From Metridium senile (taxonomy: Eukaryota > Cnidaria > Anthozoa > Actiniaria > Metridiidae), in NCBI GenBank assembly GCA_949775045.1, contig OX459104.1, positions 14,992,476 to 15,056,475 of the forward strand: DNA of 64,000 bases. The letters run 5' to 3'. Position 1 is the stretch's first letter. Each line of letters begins with the position of its first letter. Shown one piece after another: positions 1 to 25,560 of this stretch. A model generated the notes under the pieces. It worked only from the letters and a program-made list of their open reading frames with translations, ran no database searches and was not told where the DNA came from. Both the position numbers and the translations under genes were made by a program.

Positions 1-68
1 TGTACTGAGTATCAAAGTTAAATCATCTACATCTAACATGCAGTTTATAAGCGTACATATAACGGTTA

Positions 69-886
69 TGTACGAGTCAAATCCAAAGGTGCCCATCCCC
101 CCCCCCGGGCAAACCCCGGGCATTTGACAAGACTTGAGTTCGTATAGTGGGGAATTTGACGCCGATTAGCTACCTGAACGGGCGGGCATTTGACGAGTTG
201 TCGGCCATCTTTAAAAATACCCAGAAAGCATTGGAGTCCTAACCACAGGTAGCCCATGATCAGGCAAAAGTCACACGGGAACGGGAACGAAAAGCAAAGA
301 ATTGATAGATAGTTTTTCCTTGTTATACACCTATTTCAAAAAACGTCAGAAAGATATTGGCGATTGAAGAACAGCGATTGCAAAGGAGCTCTGGGAACTG
401 TTCTTTCACAAGTGAAATTAAATTGACGAAGTATAAATGCTTGTCTTTGTGTTTTAGAGTCGAAAAGTGCAAAGAAAATCCAAGTTCTTTAAGATCTTAA
501 AATAGATTTGTGAATTATATCGAGATCCATCTTTCGGTCGTGCAATCACCAATCAAAAATTGCCAATAACCATTCTCTTCTTCAACGTTTTTTGAAATTT
601 CCCTTCATATTAGATTTACAAGTTTTGTCCGCCATGTTCATGAGACGTCATGTGGTAGAAGGAAGTTTAAGTATTTTCTTTTCTACTTTAAGTAAAATTT
701 GAGCTTATTACTGACTCGAGCTCGAGGGGCGGGCATTTGACCATTCTGTTGTTTTCAATAGTGGGGCATTTGACTGTTCAGTTTGCCCAGATGGTGGGGA
801 ATTTGACCCATTTTTTTTCAAAAAGTCAAATGCCCGGGGGTTTGCCCGGGGGGGGGGGATGGGCACCTTTGGATTTGACTCGTACA
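69..886. mobile_element. 818-bp inverted-repeat element (MITE-like)
   Basis: Left arm 69-128 and right arm about 825-886 are inverted copies of about 60 bp, starting TGTACGAGTCAAATCC and ending in a G/C run next to GCATTTGAC. TTA flanks both ends. Subterminal copies of GGGCATTTGAC or GGGAATTTGAC lie in both arms. The interior has no coding potential; the short ORFs here are repeat shadows. Confidence 0.75.
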
Positions 887-993
887 TTAACCTTACTTGA
901 ATTAACTTACGTAAACTAAACTTAAACTCACGAGTTTGAAATGCTATTATAAGGTTATTTAACGTTGTTATTCTGTTATTTCCTTATATGCAG

Positions 994-1066
994 GGAGACA
1001 TTCAATATTGGAGAAATCTAGCATCATCAGTTTGGCTCAAGATGTGACTACAAAGTAGTTTAAGAG
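994..1066 (+). other. Candidate untranslated exon A
   Basis: 73-base segment between TATATGCAG and GAG|gtaaga. All three frames contain a stop. Together with the segments at 1254 and 3036 it could belong to a noncoding RNA, an upstream gene's 3' end or distal FAR 5'UTR. Confidence 0.25.
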
Positions 1067-1253
1067 GTAAGACTATAAAGACTTTATCATCATCTTCGTA
1101 ATAAAATATTAAGTTATCATGAAATTATAATGGTTAAAATACTAGTTATACTGCAAACAAGCAACAGTAGTTTGTTTCTTAGTACAGTTTTATGTGTGCT
1201 ATTTTCTACAGGCTATATTTATACCCACTATTGTTATATTTATATATTTTCAG

Positions 1254-1345
1254 ATATGGTTGAATAATTTGATTTGTAAATAAGAATTTGCAATGGAATA
1301 CAACTGTATCACACTTTAGTAGCTTTGTTCTAATCTGTGACCGAG
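1254..1345 (+). other. Candidate untranslated exon B
   Basis: 92-base segment between TATTTTCAG and CCGAG|gtaaat. Its last 19 bases and donor are the first unit of the 118-bp tandem array that follows, the same arrangement seen at proven exons of FAR and BRSK, which mildly supports it being a real exon. Confidence 0.3.
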
Positions 1346-2045
1346 GTAAATGCATGTTGAGTGCGAGACCTTGAGTCTTGGTATCTCATGTCTGGTATGC
1401 ATTGCTTGGTTACATTTTAGACATTGTTGTTATTGTGTGTGGTTGTTCTAATCTGTGACCGAGGTAAATGCATGTTGAGTGCGAGACCTTGAGTCTTGGT
1501 ATCTCATGTCTGGTATGCATTGCTTGGTTACATTTTAGACATTGTTGTTATTGTGTGTGGTTGTTCTAATCTGTGACCGAGGTAAATGCATGTTGAGTGC
1601 GAGACCTTGAGTCTTGGTATCTCATGTCTGGTATGCATTGCTTGGTTACATTTTAGACATTGTTGTTATTGTGTGTGGTTGTTCTAATCTGTGACCGAGG
1701 TAAATGCATGTTGAGTGCGAGACCTTGAGTCTTGGTATCCCATGTCTGGTATGCATTGCTTGGTTACATTTTAGACATTGTTGTTATTGTGTGTGGTTGT
1801 TCTAATCTGTGACCGAGGTAAATGCATGTTGAGTGCGAGACCTTGAGTCTTGGTATCTCATGTCTGGTATGCATTGCTTGGTTACATTTTAGGCATTGTT
1901 GTTATTGTGTGTGGTTGTTCTAATCTGTGACCGAGGTAAATGCATGTTGAGTGCGAGACCTTGAGTCTTGGTATCTCATGTCTGGTATGCATTGCTTGGT
2001 TACATTTTAGGCATTGTTGTTATTGTGTGTGGTTGCTAATCTGTG
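1327..2045. repeat. 118-bp tandem array, six copies
   Basis: Six almost identical 118-bp units begin at 1327, 1445, 1563, 1681, 1799 and 1917, with a truncated seventh at about 2035. Each unit has a donor-like GACCGAG|gtaaat and an acceptor-like TACATTTTAG. Only a few substitutions separate copies, so the array is young or homogenised. Confidence 0.95.
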
Positions 2046-3030
2046 ATGTATTTATTTTATTTATTTATGGTTGGTCATCTATTTATTTATTAATATATTT
2101 ATTTATTATACATAAATAATATATATAACAATATATATTTTTCCACCTCAAGTTATTTTATGTTTTGTCCTCTTCTCTCTCTTTTTTTTTTGTACACATT
2201 TTGCTGCATGTATGTGTGATGTGTGGTGTACACATCTGGTTATATTCATTCATTTCTGTATTCCTTTATTTATCTATTATCTATTACTATATTGACTACT
2301 ATAAAACGTACAAGCCTATAACTAACTAGTTTTAATTATTTACTTATCTTTTTGTCTTTTTTTGTGTGCTATATTTAGGCATTTTATGCCAATTTTTTTT
2401 AAACAATTTTATTATAAATATTTGGATTTTAAAATGCTCACTTTTATATGCATCATATTTTGATTTGTTGAAGATTGTAAAGAGCCATTGGGCTATAGTG
2501 ACATGGAGCTATATATATTTCAATGGAAACTAGCGAGTAAATTTGTATAGGCTGCATCGGTGTTTGATATAAACAATAGGTAATAGAATGAAATTTGTAG
2601 CACTGTAAAAAATGTTGCCTTAACTTTACTGATGGTTCAAGCTTTAGCACTTTGTTAGAGTCTATTATATATAGATAGATATATATTTCATATTATTATC
2701 AATTTATGTATGTATATGCATGTGTTTGTTTATATATATGTATTAATGTATGTTTTTGTGTTTTCATGCATATTTATGTAGTCCTTTATATATTTAATTA
2801 TTTATTTCCCCTTTCTTTAATCACAAATATATTTATTTCTCCAAGTACCGGTATTTCTTTTTTAATTACTTTATCCATTCATTATTTATTTATTATCATT
2901 TTTATTTATTTATTCCTGTGAGGTCATAGGGACTCCAAACAAGTATATATATATATCTATTCATTATTCATGTTTCATGAATTTTATAAGTAATATTGAC
3001 TACAAATGTCTAATTTTTTTCATTGTTATT
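2046..3030. other. AT-rich intergenic stretch
   Basis: TTTATTTATT-type low-complexity DNA. On the minus strand at 2623-2660 there is a decayed copy of the hammerhead-like motif described at 28167. No gene is seen. Confidence 0.6.
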
Positions 3031-3035
3031 TTCAG

Positions 3036-3095
3036 AGACACCAACATTGATGGTGAAGTAGAAAGTGCAGCCTCAGTTGGTAGGAGTGGGGGAGG
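3036..3095 (+). other. Candidate untranslated exon C
   Basis: Follows a good acceptor, GTTATTTTCAG. Its 3' end is unclear: GGAG|gtgtat at about 3095 is a weak donor, or the exon may be terminal. Kept only as a possible partner of candidates A and B. Confidence 0.18.
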
Positions 3096-3639
3096 TGTAT
3101 GATTTGACATAGTTTGACCTTAGAATCTGTTAACTCATTCATAGATAAATACAATTTCAAATGCATAAACTGATCAAGGGCCTCCGGAAAATAACTCTAT
3201 AGTGTAAGGTGTGCCTTGACTTGCTGCTCTGGGATTTGAGATTAGGCAATGCTGCTGTTGTATTATTTTTGACTTGTACACATGTTTACTAACAAGTTTA
3301 GTTTTTATATGATTCTATTGTTTCAAAAAAACTACAAAACTGTAACTGCTTTTCCTAAAAGTTTAAAATTTCACTATATGTGTCATAATTGTCGCTCTCT
3401 TTGATGTAGAAAATAAGGCGTTTAGATTTGTTATTACTTTATTCGAAGGTTTTCAACTAATAGTCACTTTATGTATTATGAATTCATGGAATTAAATTTT
3501 CAGAAATATGTAAAAATTGTTTACTTATTCTTTATTACATGTACAATGTACAGTAGATTGGTATTTTATAATGATGCATTATGTTATCAATATGTAACGG
3601 TTTATATGTTATGCAGAAGATAAGTTGATCTTTTGCAGA

Positions 3640-4560
3640 ACCAAAATAGACCTTATCAAAATTATTTCCATTTGGCAGGGCTGAAGCAGCTTTAAATGAC
3701 CAAAATAGCCCTACCTTTGGTAACGTTTCAGCTCTATTAAAATTTAATTCTGCTCCTATAAACTCCAAAACAGCACCTCCATTATCCATAACAGACTTGG
3801 GTAGGTTCGTTTTAGCTCCTATTTGTAGGGTCAATTCATCCCTTATACTGGTTCCAATTCAGCCCTCTAGTAAATGAGCCAAATCAGCCCCAAAATATGT
3901 GCCATATTTTACTCACCGTTTCGAACCCACTTTTGGGGCTGATTCAGCTACATTGGGTTATCCAAAACAGACTTCGGTAGGGCCGTTTTAGCTCCCCCTA
4001 TGAGGGTCAATTCAGCCCTTAAGCTAGGGTTCAATTCAGCCCTCTCGTAATAGGGCCAAATCAGCCCCAAAATATGTGCCATATTTTACTCACCGTTTCG
4101 GCCCCATTTTTGGGGCTGAATCAGCTCGGTCGAATTTACAGTGTATTTGAAGAGGGCCGTGTCCGGGTCAAAAAAACGGCCCACGACAGGGGCGAAAACA
4201 GCCCCAAACCATGGGACCAAAAAAAACGGCCCCAATTGTTAGAGCCGATTCTGCCCTTTTTGAAGAGGGCCGTATCCGGGTCAAAAAACGGCCCACGGCA
4301 GGAGCCAAAACAGCCCCAAATATGGGACCAAAATAAAAACGGCCCAAATTATTAGACCCGATTCTGCCCTTTTTGAAGAGGGCCGTATCCGGGTCAAAAA
4401 ACGGCCCACAACAGGGGCCAAAACAGCCTCAAACATTGGACCAAAAAAAACCGGCCCCAATTGTTAGACCCGAATCTGCCCTATTTGAAGAGGGCCGTAT
4501 CCGGGTCAAAATTTTGGCCCCATTTTTGGGGCTGAAACGGCTCCAAAAAAATTACTGTTA
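3640..4560. repeat. GGCC/CAGCCC-motif repeat with 113-bp tandem units
   Basis: Short blocks such as AACGGCCC, CAGCCCC and GGCCGTTTTAGC recur in both orientations. From about 4135 to 4555 they form four tandem units of about 113 bp (GGCCGT at 4155, 4268, 4381, 4493). The short ORFs that result are repeat artefacts. It could be an inverted-repeat element with an expanded interior. Confidence 0.7.
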
Positions 4561-4564
4561 AACC

Positions 4565-6245
4565 CTTAATTGCGTACCTTTTAGCTAGGGTCTCGAAATG
4601 ACGCCGTACCTTTTAGGGCCAGTTTTAAATTGAACAATATACAAGATTATACAGGTCGAATTAAAATGTGGTCGTACCTTTTAGGGTCTGAAATCAGTAC
4701 CTGAGTTAATTAATTGTGCGTGCCAGTTTAGGCTCATTTTCAAAACCGTCCCTGGAGTATACCTACCCATTTTCTAAGGGAGTCCCCCGGGGTTTGTGCC
4801 CTTCACTGGGGCACAAAGATGGCCGATCCATATATATAATATATTTTTACGAAAAAACGCGTCATGTTTGTTGACCCATATTAAACGCTATGCACTACGA
4901 AATGATCTACACTGTACTCTTGAAACTTGTCCTGTATATGTAGTTTTTATAAATCTTTAAATTTTTATACAGTGGAACCAGCTTAATACGGCCACCCCGT
5001 TATTGCGGCCAGTTTTTTATGTCCCGACGAAATGCATGACCATATGCATTTTCTATAAAATGTAACCGCTTAATACTGTATCCGCTTAATGTCCTTTAAC
5101 TGTAACAGTTATTTTTTTATCTGTGAGCGTTCCTTTTAGGGGTCGTACGTTTTCAAAACCTCTGCCGAGCACCCCTACCACCTGGACAAAGTAGTAGGGG
5201 TAATCCAAAGTCTAAACTGCAGACTGCAATTTTATTCCAATCAAATTGACTGACAGGTTCACATGCAGGTTATGTGTCAGTGGCTCACAGTCAGTCGCGA
5301 ACTTCGACACACGAACTTCGACAAACGTTTTACGCAGTGGTAATTCAATAAATTATTTTGTTTAGCTTCTTTTTGAAAAGTTATATATATATATATATAT
5401 ATATTTTTTACATTAATTCCTTGGGTTTCATATAATATGTGTATATTTATCTGGTCTGCAATCTGCAGTATACAATCTGCGGTTTGAAGTATTTGTCCGT
5501 GCAATCTGCAGTCTGCAATCTGCTTATGTCGCACACTGGCGAGCAATTTGATCGAAATAAAATAGCAGTCAGCTGCAGTTTAGACTTTGGATGGCCTGTC
5601 TAAAGTGCAGATTCCTGGTACGTCTGCAGATTCCAGTCTGCACTTTAGACCTGCCATGTCACTTATCACCGGCTTGTGGCTTCTCCGCATGGTAGTTTAT
5701 CAGTGTCATGCAATAAATGAATTACCAGCTAGACTGCAAAATAGTCTTTACTTTCACGCGGTGCAATTTCGTACATTCATCATTATGAGATATATATATG
5801 AAAATTAGAGACTGCAATCTCCCAATACCGAAAATCTCTACCAGCTACTTGTCAACGCATATCACTCACACTCCTGCATGACAAAAGTCTATATGGTCTT
5901 TCATATAGCCATATATACACATCCGGGGGGGAGGGAGGGGATGGGGGGGGGGGGGGGAGAGGGAGGGGATGGGGGTATCCCTTAGTGCTCGACGGACGGT
6001 TCTGAAAATGACCCTAAAAGGTGCGCAAAAATTAACTCAGATACTGATTTTAGACCCTAAAAGGTACGGCCACAAATAAGACATTTAAGATATATTGATG
6101 TATATAATCTTAAGTTTGAAAACTGACCCTAAAAGGTACGGTGCCAGTCCGAGACCCTAAAAGGTACGCGAGGGTCTTATTGTCGATCCTGAAAGGTCCG
6201 TCGAACACCCCTATCCATTTTTTAAGGGAGACCCCCCCCCCCCCC
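4565..6245. repeat. Repeat region with inverted CCTTTTAGGG arms
   Basis: GTACCTTTTAGGG occurs repeatedly at 4575-4740 and in reverse complement at 6010-6190, with matching intervening sequence, so the two blocks are inverted arms. Poly-G (5925-5960) and poly-C (6228-6252) runs lie inside. A related stretch is at 5125-5200. No coding potential. Confidence 0.6.
5198..5660. repeat. CTGCAGACTGCAATCTGC inverted repeat
   Basis: AGTCTAAACTGCAGACTGC near 5210 is mirrored by GCTGCAGTTTAGACT near 5575, and the loop carries several more CTGCAATCTGC copies. MITE-like, nested inside the preceding repeat region. No gene. Confidence 0.6.
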
Positions 6246-6329
6246 CCCCCCCTTGGATACGCATACGGCCTATTTCTAAATAAAACTATTTTTGGGATTA
6301 TTTTTCTATCTCTTGTAACCAAAGAACCT

Positions 6330-6899
6330 TAGTAATATTGATTCAAGTTGTTTTCACTCTTGTCAGTACAGCCATAGCTCTCTGAAAATTCCATTGTACA
6401 GTTTTGATCAACTTTATAGTAGTCTGTTGCTCGTCAAATTGTCCTATGACAGCTGGCAACTATTATCCATTGTCTAATGTCTATTGTCCACAAGTGCCCT
6501 GGCTGAGTTTATACTTCTGCTTAAAACTAAGTGTCCAGGAACGTAATCCGATTACCGAGAGTTATGTAAGATGTCAGGTTGTACAAAGTTCACCAAGGCA
6601 AAAATCAGTGTAAAACGTTCGTTCGTTCGTTCATTTATTCATTGATCCACCACCTTCCCCTCTATATGCTATTCGTTAACATATTCATTTAATGTTTTCA
6701 TTTGTTTTTTATTTGTTCATCTATTTATTTATTATCAGTCCACGAGTGAGATCTAGTAAAACCCACTCCCCGCCCCTACCCCCCACCTACGATTAACCGC
6801 TGTACATAAAATTATGCAAATTACGAGTTACTTGACTTGACTTCAGACTGATTGCTTCAGACTTTCAACAGTCCAGAGGAGTTGCACAAAGCTTGCAAA
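6330..6899. other. Unremarkable intergenic DNA
   Basis: Unique-looking sequence with a short TTCG/TTCA run near 6620. No conserved protein similarity, no long inverted repeat and no RNA gene were seen. Confidence 0.5.
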
Positions 6900-7118
6900 A
6901 TCCTCTCTAAAATACTGCAGTGAAACCCGAAAATAATCTCAAAACCGCTGCTTAAAGCAATCTTAACTGCTTAACTCTGCTCTTCCACAAATAACAGCGT
7001 GGATCTTGGTGGAAAATTGCTCAAAAAGTAGTGAAACCCACATCGTTTCGCAATCGCCCTGAGAAAACCTGTCCACGATCGTCCTGAACTAGCCAACTAA
7101 ATAAAGCTGAATAGTGAG
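6900..7118 (+). other. Possible FAR first untranslated exon
   Basis: This block has higher GC than its surroundings, shows no inverted-repeat structure and ends at GTGAG|gtaagc, a good donor at 7119. No other equally good donor was noticed between 6600 and the 8576 acceptor. The 5' limit is a guess and no promoter motif was identified. Confidence 0.3.
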
Positions 7119-8576
7119 GTAAGCAACTTTGAATTTAACTTATGTAACATTATTGTTATGCATGATAAGAATCTAGCTATTTTTTGAGTCTTTGCTGCTC
7201 TTCAAAGAACACGTCGACCTTTTGTTCCAGTTCGTTTCGAATTTGGAAATATTCAGCATGAAATTACTGTTATTTTCCCAATAAAAATTGGGGTGAAATC
7301 ATACACATTATGAATAATCATTGTAAAGGAATTGCACGATTTTATAAATTGTTTTTTTTTTTAAATGATAGTTTATTGTTTCGGGAAAAATTAGAGTTTT
7401 CCGAACGACTGAGGTCATCTGCATCACCCCATATTTTTGTATGTATTGTAAATTTATACTTAAATTAGTAAAAGCTTGTTTAAGTAGCCCAAAATTCAAT
7501 AAAAGTTACTGATTTTTAAGCCTGTTAAATGCTTGTTTACTTCGTGAATTCAAATATTGATCAAATTTGTAAATCGCTATTCAAAAAAGCTTGCTTTTTT
7601 TTCTTCACAATGAATCCTCAATAATTTGTAAATGTAGGATTTTCATTATGATCGCTTTGGTGAGAACATTGATGAACTAATTTTAAGACTAATTTTAAGA
7701 CTATTTTTGTTTATATAACTTATATACTATTTGGGTACTTTTTTTGAACATTTTGTACAATTATTTTGAAACATTTTTCTTAAAATCTTTCCTTAACTTT
7801 CCCTCCAAATTTTTTTAAAATTTGCAAAACCAATGTAAGTTCAATTCCATTTGCTTCACAATTTTTTTAATTTACAAATTTTTTCTATGAATCTTTCTGT
7901 GTAAAATTGTTAATTTTGTACATTTTTGTAGTTAAATTGAAACACATTGCAGCTAGGGTAACGTGACCCCACCTACCTTAAATCCAACAGCTGTTCCAAA
8001 ATGATGTCCAGAAATGGAAAGTGCATGTCGACATTTAGCAATAAGTCAAAACTTCAGCTATTGATTCTAAATACATAAACAAATTGCAAGGAACATAAAA
8101 AGGGATATTTTTTTAGGATTTGTATGGGAAAATAGAATTGGAGAGCAAGTTCTATTTTCCCATGCAAATTCTTAGAAAATTTCCCGATTTTTGATTTTTT
8201 GCCATTTTGCCAAGAGCTGAAATTTCAACTTTTTGCTAATGTCAACATGCTCTTTTCATTTTCTGGGCATCATTTTGGCACAGCTGGTGGATATAAAGTA
8301 AGGTGGGTCAAAGGGCCTTTTGTAGTTAAACTCCATATCCTTAAAAAATATATTGTTACAGTATTTACAAAACATTTTGAATTTTTTTGTGTATAGTTGG
8401 AAAGAAGAAATTCTGCTCTTCAAAACTACCATTTCATCTTTGAAAATTTTCTTGTCCTGAGGGGTGGTTGGTCAAATTTTAATCCCCTCCATGGTAGGCT
8501 GGGGGTGTTTTTGTTGGACCAAAGGACTTCAAAAGTCTGTTATTATTATAATCGCTCATTTTTATTTTCTCTGCAG
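7119..8576. other. AT-rich stretch before FAR
   Basis: Mostly T/A-rich DNA. Around 7950-8160 it shares a dispersed repeat with 21215-21385 (GTGACCC, then CAGCTGT and AAAATGA). Probably the FAR 5'UTR intron if the 7118 donor is used. Confidence 0.4.
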
Positions 8577-8648
8577 ATATCGTATGGAGATTTTGTAGAA
8601 ATTTTATCGTGGAATAAAGTTCGATTCACAAAGTACACTATTTCCAAG
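8577..8648 (+). other. FAR1: FAR 5'UTR portion of exon 1
   Basis: Stretch between a strong 3' splice site (pyrimidine run, CTGCAG ending at 8576) and the FAR start codon. A 3' splice site just before the first coding exon implies at least one upstream untranslated exon. Confidence 0.6.
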
Positions 8649-21787
<13,139 letters not shown>

Positions 21788-21874
21788 ATCAACAAATTAA
21801 ATATCTTTTCGAAATATTTTGGATAATGTCTGTTTTGGGGGCCACAATCTCTACAAAAACTATGAAGACACTAA

Positions 21875-21880
21875 AATAAA
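21875..21880 (+). promoter_or_regulatory. FAR1: FAR polyadenylation signal
   Basis: Canonical AATAAA 88 bases after the FAR stop codon. No other obvious signal lies closer to the stop; a G/T-rich element about 35 bases on would fit cleavage near 21900. Implied 3'UTR about 110 nt. Confidence 0.6.
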
Positions 21881-22134
21881 AATAATTATTGTTTGACACA
21901 GGGATCATCCTGATTTGCATATTAAGTTTCAACTTAAATTTTCTAATTGGCGATATTTACTTTTATCTTGACAATATTAGTAAAATATTAAAGAACTAAC
22001 GTTGGAGTTTCATGAGTATTATACAATATTCACATTCAATCTGTATGCGATATAAGAAGTAAAGTAAAAACAGTATTTTACATCAGAAGTCCCTTCAGCC
22101 AAGCTGACCTTTCAGAGAGCCGACGGTGCGCTCA

Positions 22135-22305
22135 TTTTACTTCCCTCTCTCCATCAGTGCTCTGTTTTATGGGTATTTTTTAAAGCTACTTAAAGTTACA
22201 TGGAAAGAAGAGAAGTTGAAACAAGGATGCAAGGTCACTGGGAATTGAATTCGGGACCTCTCGCACAGAAAGCCACACACTAGCAAACTGTGCCATCCTT
22301 GCTCC
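22135..22305 (-). mobile_element. tRNA-derived SINE
   Basis: Minus-strand head at about 22235-22300 with boxes GGCACAGTTTGCTAGTGTG and CCGAATTCAATTCCC; same family as 10120-10505 but uninterrupted. Confidence 0.65.
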
Positions 22306-22323
22306 TCCGTATATACTATGTGA

Positions 22324-22583
22324 TACACCTATTTCAATTAACGTTGTCCATCTGGAATGGTTGATCTGAGACCGATAGGAATTGTGGGAGCTCTTTCAAT
22401 TTCAAATACATTGTTTTAATCACACTTGAATGGTGCTGAATTGCAGATAACAGTATTTCAGAAGTAAATATTAATATTCAAGCGTTATTATAATAATGCA
22501 TTTGCAGTTTAACGAGCTCCCACAATTCCTATTGGTCTCAGATCAACCATTCCAGATGGACAACGTTAATTGAAATAGATGTA
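22324..22583. mobile_element. 260-bp MITE, TACACCTATTTC family
   Basis: Arms of about 85 bp: TACACCTATTTCAATTAACG on the left, its near-complement on the right, with GGTTGATCTGAGACCG and a GAGCTC junction. Same family as 14215 and 55221. Confidence 0.85.
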
Positions 22584-22849
22584 TACAGCATATATCGCAT
22601 ACAGATCAGCTGTATATATTACATAAAGATTCGTCCTGATTTGCATAAGTTGTAACTTGAATTTTCTAGGACAGATTTCCTTTTTTATTTTGAAACTTTT
22701 AGTAAAATATGAAAGAACCAACTTTATGGTTTTAATATAATATACTCGCATCAGACCTGTTTAACGGGATTAAATATATTATAAAAAAAACCCTGAAAAA
22801 TAGTGGAACATCTTATAAAGAACTGTCCATACTCTAAAATTATTTGTAG

Positions 22850-23170
22850 TTTTTGATCAGTCATTCTCAGGAACCCAGGGGTAATCTTCTGTTGCTCGTT
22901 TCTCGCTCCCAGAATAAATACCCCTGGGAAAGTAGTCTGTTGGAGCTTGTTCCGGAAGTCAAAATTCAAACTTATTTAACGACTTTCTTTGAATGGTTAA
23001 ATCTTGATTTTCATTGGTCGACCTAATAAGGTCGACCAATCAGGAAAGAGCTGAATTTTGACTTCTGGAACAAGCTCCAACAGGCTACGTTCCCAGGGGT
23101 ATTTATTCTGGGAATGAGAAACTAGCGACAGAAGTTTTCCCATGGGTTCCCGAGGATGTTGATCAGTATG
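22850..23170. mobile_element. Inverted-repeat element
   Basis: ACCCAGGGGTAATCTTCTG, AATAAATACCCCTGGGA and GGAGCTTGTTCC on the left are mirrored on the right (GGAACAAGCTCC, CCCAGGGGTATTTATT). Arms about 110 bp, with GGTCGACC at the centre. Confidence 0.75.
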
Positions 23171-23549
23171 CATTCAATAAATGATAAAAAGAATTCTTTT
23201 ACAATATTAGATTATAAAACAAACAAAAAAAAAAAGCAAAAAATTAAATAAAAGCAAAATATGTAGACTATATTTTAGTCACTATGATCTCTCAACCAGA
23301 AATTTCAAATATAGAAGGAAACAATACATTGTTACATATTTACTTGTATTTGATAGTGACTAATAGTCACTAAAAAGGATAATAATTTACTCAGTAGCAA
23401 TTTGATTGTATTTCATGGATATAGAGTTTTTCTCATTAACCTGTGAAACAAAGTGTTTGCTCTAATTAATACTTGAAATAAAAATGCTAAGACCTTGTGA
23501 CAGACTTGCAAGCTGAATCATTAATGATTACTTTAATTATTAAAAGTCT

Positions 23550-23700
23550 TAATGGAGTACTCGAGTGATGACATCATAAAAACTTATCAGTCTTGCATCA
23601 TATTTTTGAACTTTATAAGCCGAACCGAAAAATAATACAGTTATTTGCATGCAATCATTGGATATCTCAGTTTTGTGACTTCACACTCGAGTACTCTATC
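23550..23700. repeat. GAGTACTCGAGTG hairpin
   Basis: AGAGTACTCGAGTG-type ends in opposite orientation about 140 bases apart with TGACATCA/TGACTTCA inside; related to the GTGACATCACACTTTAG ends elsewhere. Confidence 0.5.
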
Positions 23701-23723
23701 ATACACTTTTAAATCTTGCGATG

Positions 23724-24258
23724 TACTCCCTTTTGGTCCAAGTGGTAGGGGTGATCGGTGAAACTTTTAGGGTTTACAAAATAAATTATCTCTTGTGTGT
23801 ACCTTATAGTGTTCTAAGACGCTCAAAAGTCAAGTTGTTATGTAACTCTTACCTTTAGAGTGCGAATCATTAAACCATGAGCATCCAGATATATTTTAGA
23901 AATCGTTTATTGTTCGTTGAACAACTCGGAAACAAATATATCACTGCATGAAGTTTGACTGATGTGTAGTATGATCAACCTTTTGTAGTTAGAGTTGTTT
24001 GTGAGTTGTTAAACGAACAATAAACGATTTCTAAAATATTTCCTGGGTGCCCAAAGTTTAATGATTTACACCGTAAGGGTCATTTTACTTGGATTTGTTA
24101 TTAGCTCCAGGAACATAAAGCAAAGTTATGCCTTTTAGGAGTTAAGATCAACAAAACTTCAGCTGTTTGTTTAATTTGTGACTGCCTTTTTGGGGCCAAT
24201 TTCAAAATTGACCACTAGTACGTATGTATACCCTACCACTTCAACAAAAGGGCACCCC
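23724..24258. mobile_element. Inverted-repeat element with nested hairpin
   Basis: Outer ends CTCCCTTTTGGTCCAAGTGG and CCACTTCAACAAAAGGG; inside, AAATCGTTTATTGTTCG and CGAACAATAAACGATTT form a second hairpin (about 23895-24040). Outer ends match the MITE at 46423-46720. Confidence 0.65.
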
Positions 24259-24299
24259 TCTCTCTACCTGGACAGCTTTAATTAGCAACAATGATCATG

Positions 24300-25215
24300 T
24301 ATGTGACAGTTGTGATGATGATGATCGCGATGATGTTGAAGTTAATAAGGATTATGATGATGGTGATGAGGATTATGATATTGATGATAATGATGGTGAT
24401 GACAATAATGAGGATTATGATATTGATGATAATGATGGTGATGACAATAATGAGGATTATGATATTGATGATAATGATGGTGATGACAATAATGAGGATT
24501 ATGATATTGATAGTGATGGTGAAGATGATGAGGATTATGATATTGATGATAATGATGGTGATGACTATAATGGGGATTATGATATTGATGATGGTGATGA
24601 CAATAATGAGGATTATGATATTGATGATAATGATGGTGATGACAATAATGAGGATTATGATATTGATAGTGATGGTGAAGATGATGAGGATTATGATATT
24701 GATGATAATGATGGTGATGACTATAATGGGGATTATGATATTGATGATGGTGATGACAATAATGAGGATTATGATATTGATGATAATGATGACAATAATG
24801 GGGATTATAATATTGATGATGGTGATGACAATAATGAGGATTATGATATTGATGATGATGATGACAATAATGAGGATTATGATATTGATGATGGTGATGA
24901 CAATGAGGATTATGATATTGATGATGATGATGACAATAATGAGGATTATGATATTGATGATGGTGATGAAAATAATGAGGATTGTGATATTGATAGTGAT
25001 GGTGAAGATGATGAGGATTATGATATTGATGATAATGATGGTGATGACTATAATGGGGATTATGATATTGATGATGGTGATGACAATAATGAGGATTATG
25101 ATATTGATGATGGTGATGACAATAATGAGGATTATGATATTGATGATGATGATGACAATAATGGGGATTATAATATTGATAATGATGGTGAAGATGATGG
25201 GGATTATGATCAACC
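24300..25215. repeat. GAT-rich minisatellite upstream of BRSK
   Basis: About 20 units of 36-48 bp built on GAGGATTATGATATTGATG and GATGGTGATGACAATAATG. Because every unit is a multiple of three without stops, three overlapping 340-366 residue frames are open; the acidic D/N/E/Y frame has no domain and no sign of splicing. Confidence 0.9.
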
Positions 25216-25560
25216 TCGTTCCCAGGGCCCTCTCCCTTCGCAAGAAGAAATTGGTATTACCCACAGTCCCTTTCGGTCGTGCAATCGCCGTTCGCCCCGT
25301 CAACCTTTGATAGTATCATTATGATCAATGATGATGATGTTGTTGATGATGATGATAAACAGATGATGGTCGTCATGACTCGGCCAAAACGAAAATCGTC
25401 CATGCAGAGAATAAAAAAACATGCATATCAGGTTTTCCCTGAACAATGAAAAAATTACGATTAAAAAGCAAATACATTTTATGAATATTTGACAAATCAT
25501 CAACAACAGAAAATAGAATCGAAATAAAAAAAAATCCAAAACACGAAAAGGAACGATATT
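25216..25560. other. Repeat-derived spacer
   Basis: Contains CCTCGTTCCCAGGGCCC and TTTCGGTCGTGCAATC; the latter also occurs at about 533 and, reversed, at about 45452, so it is a dispersed repeat. No gene. Confidence 0.4.

Noticed and set aside
24224..25324. A 366-residue acidic ORF (D/N/E/Y-rich) upstream of BRSK
   Set aside because: It is the translation of a GAT-type minisatellite; three frames on both strands are open for the same reason, and no domain, splice or start context supports it.
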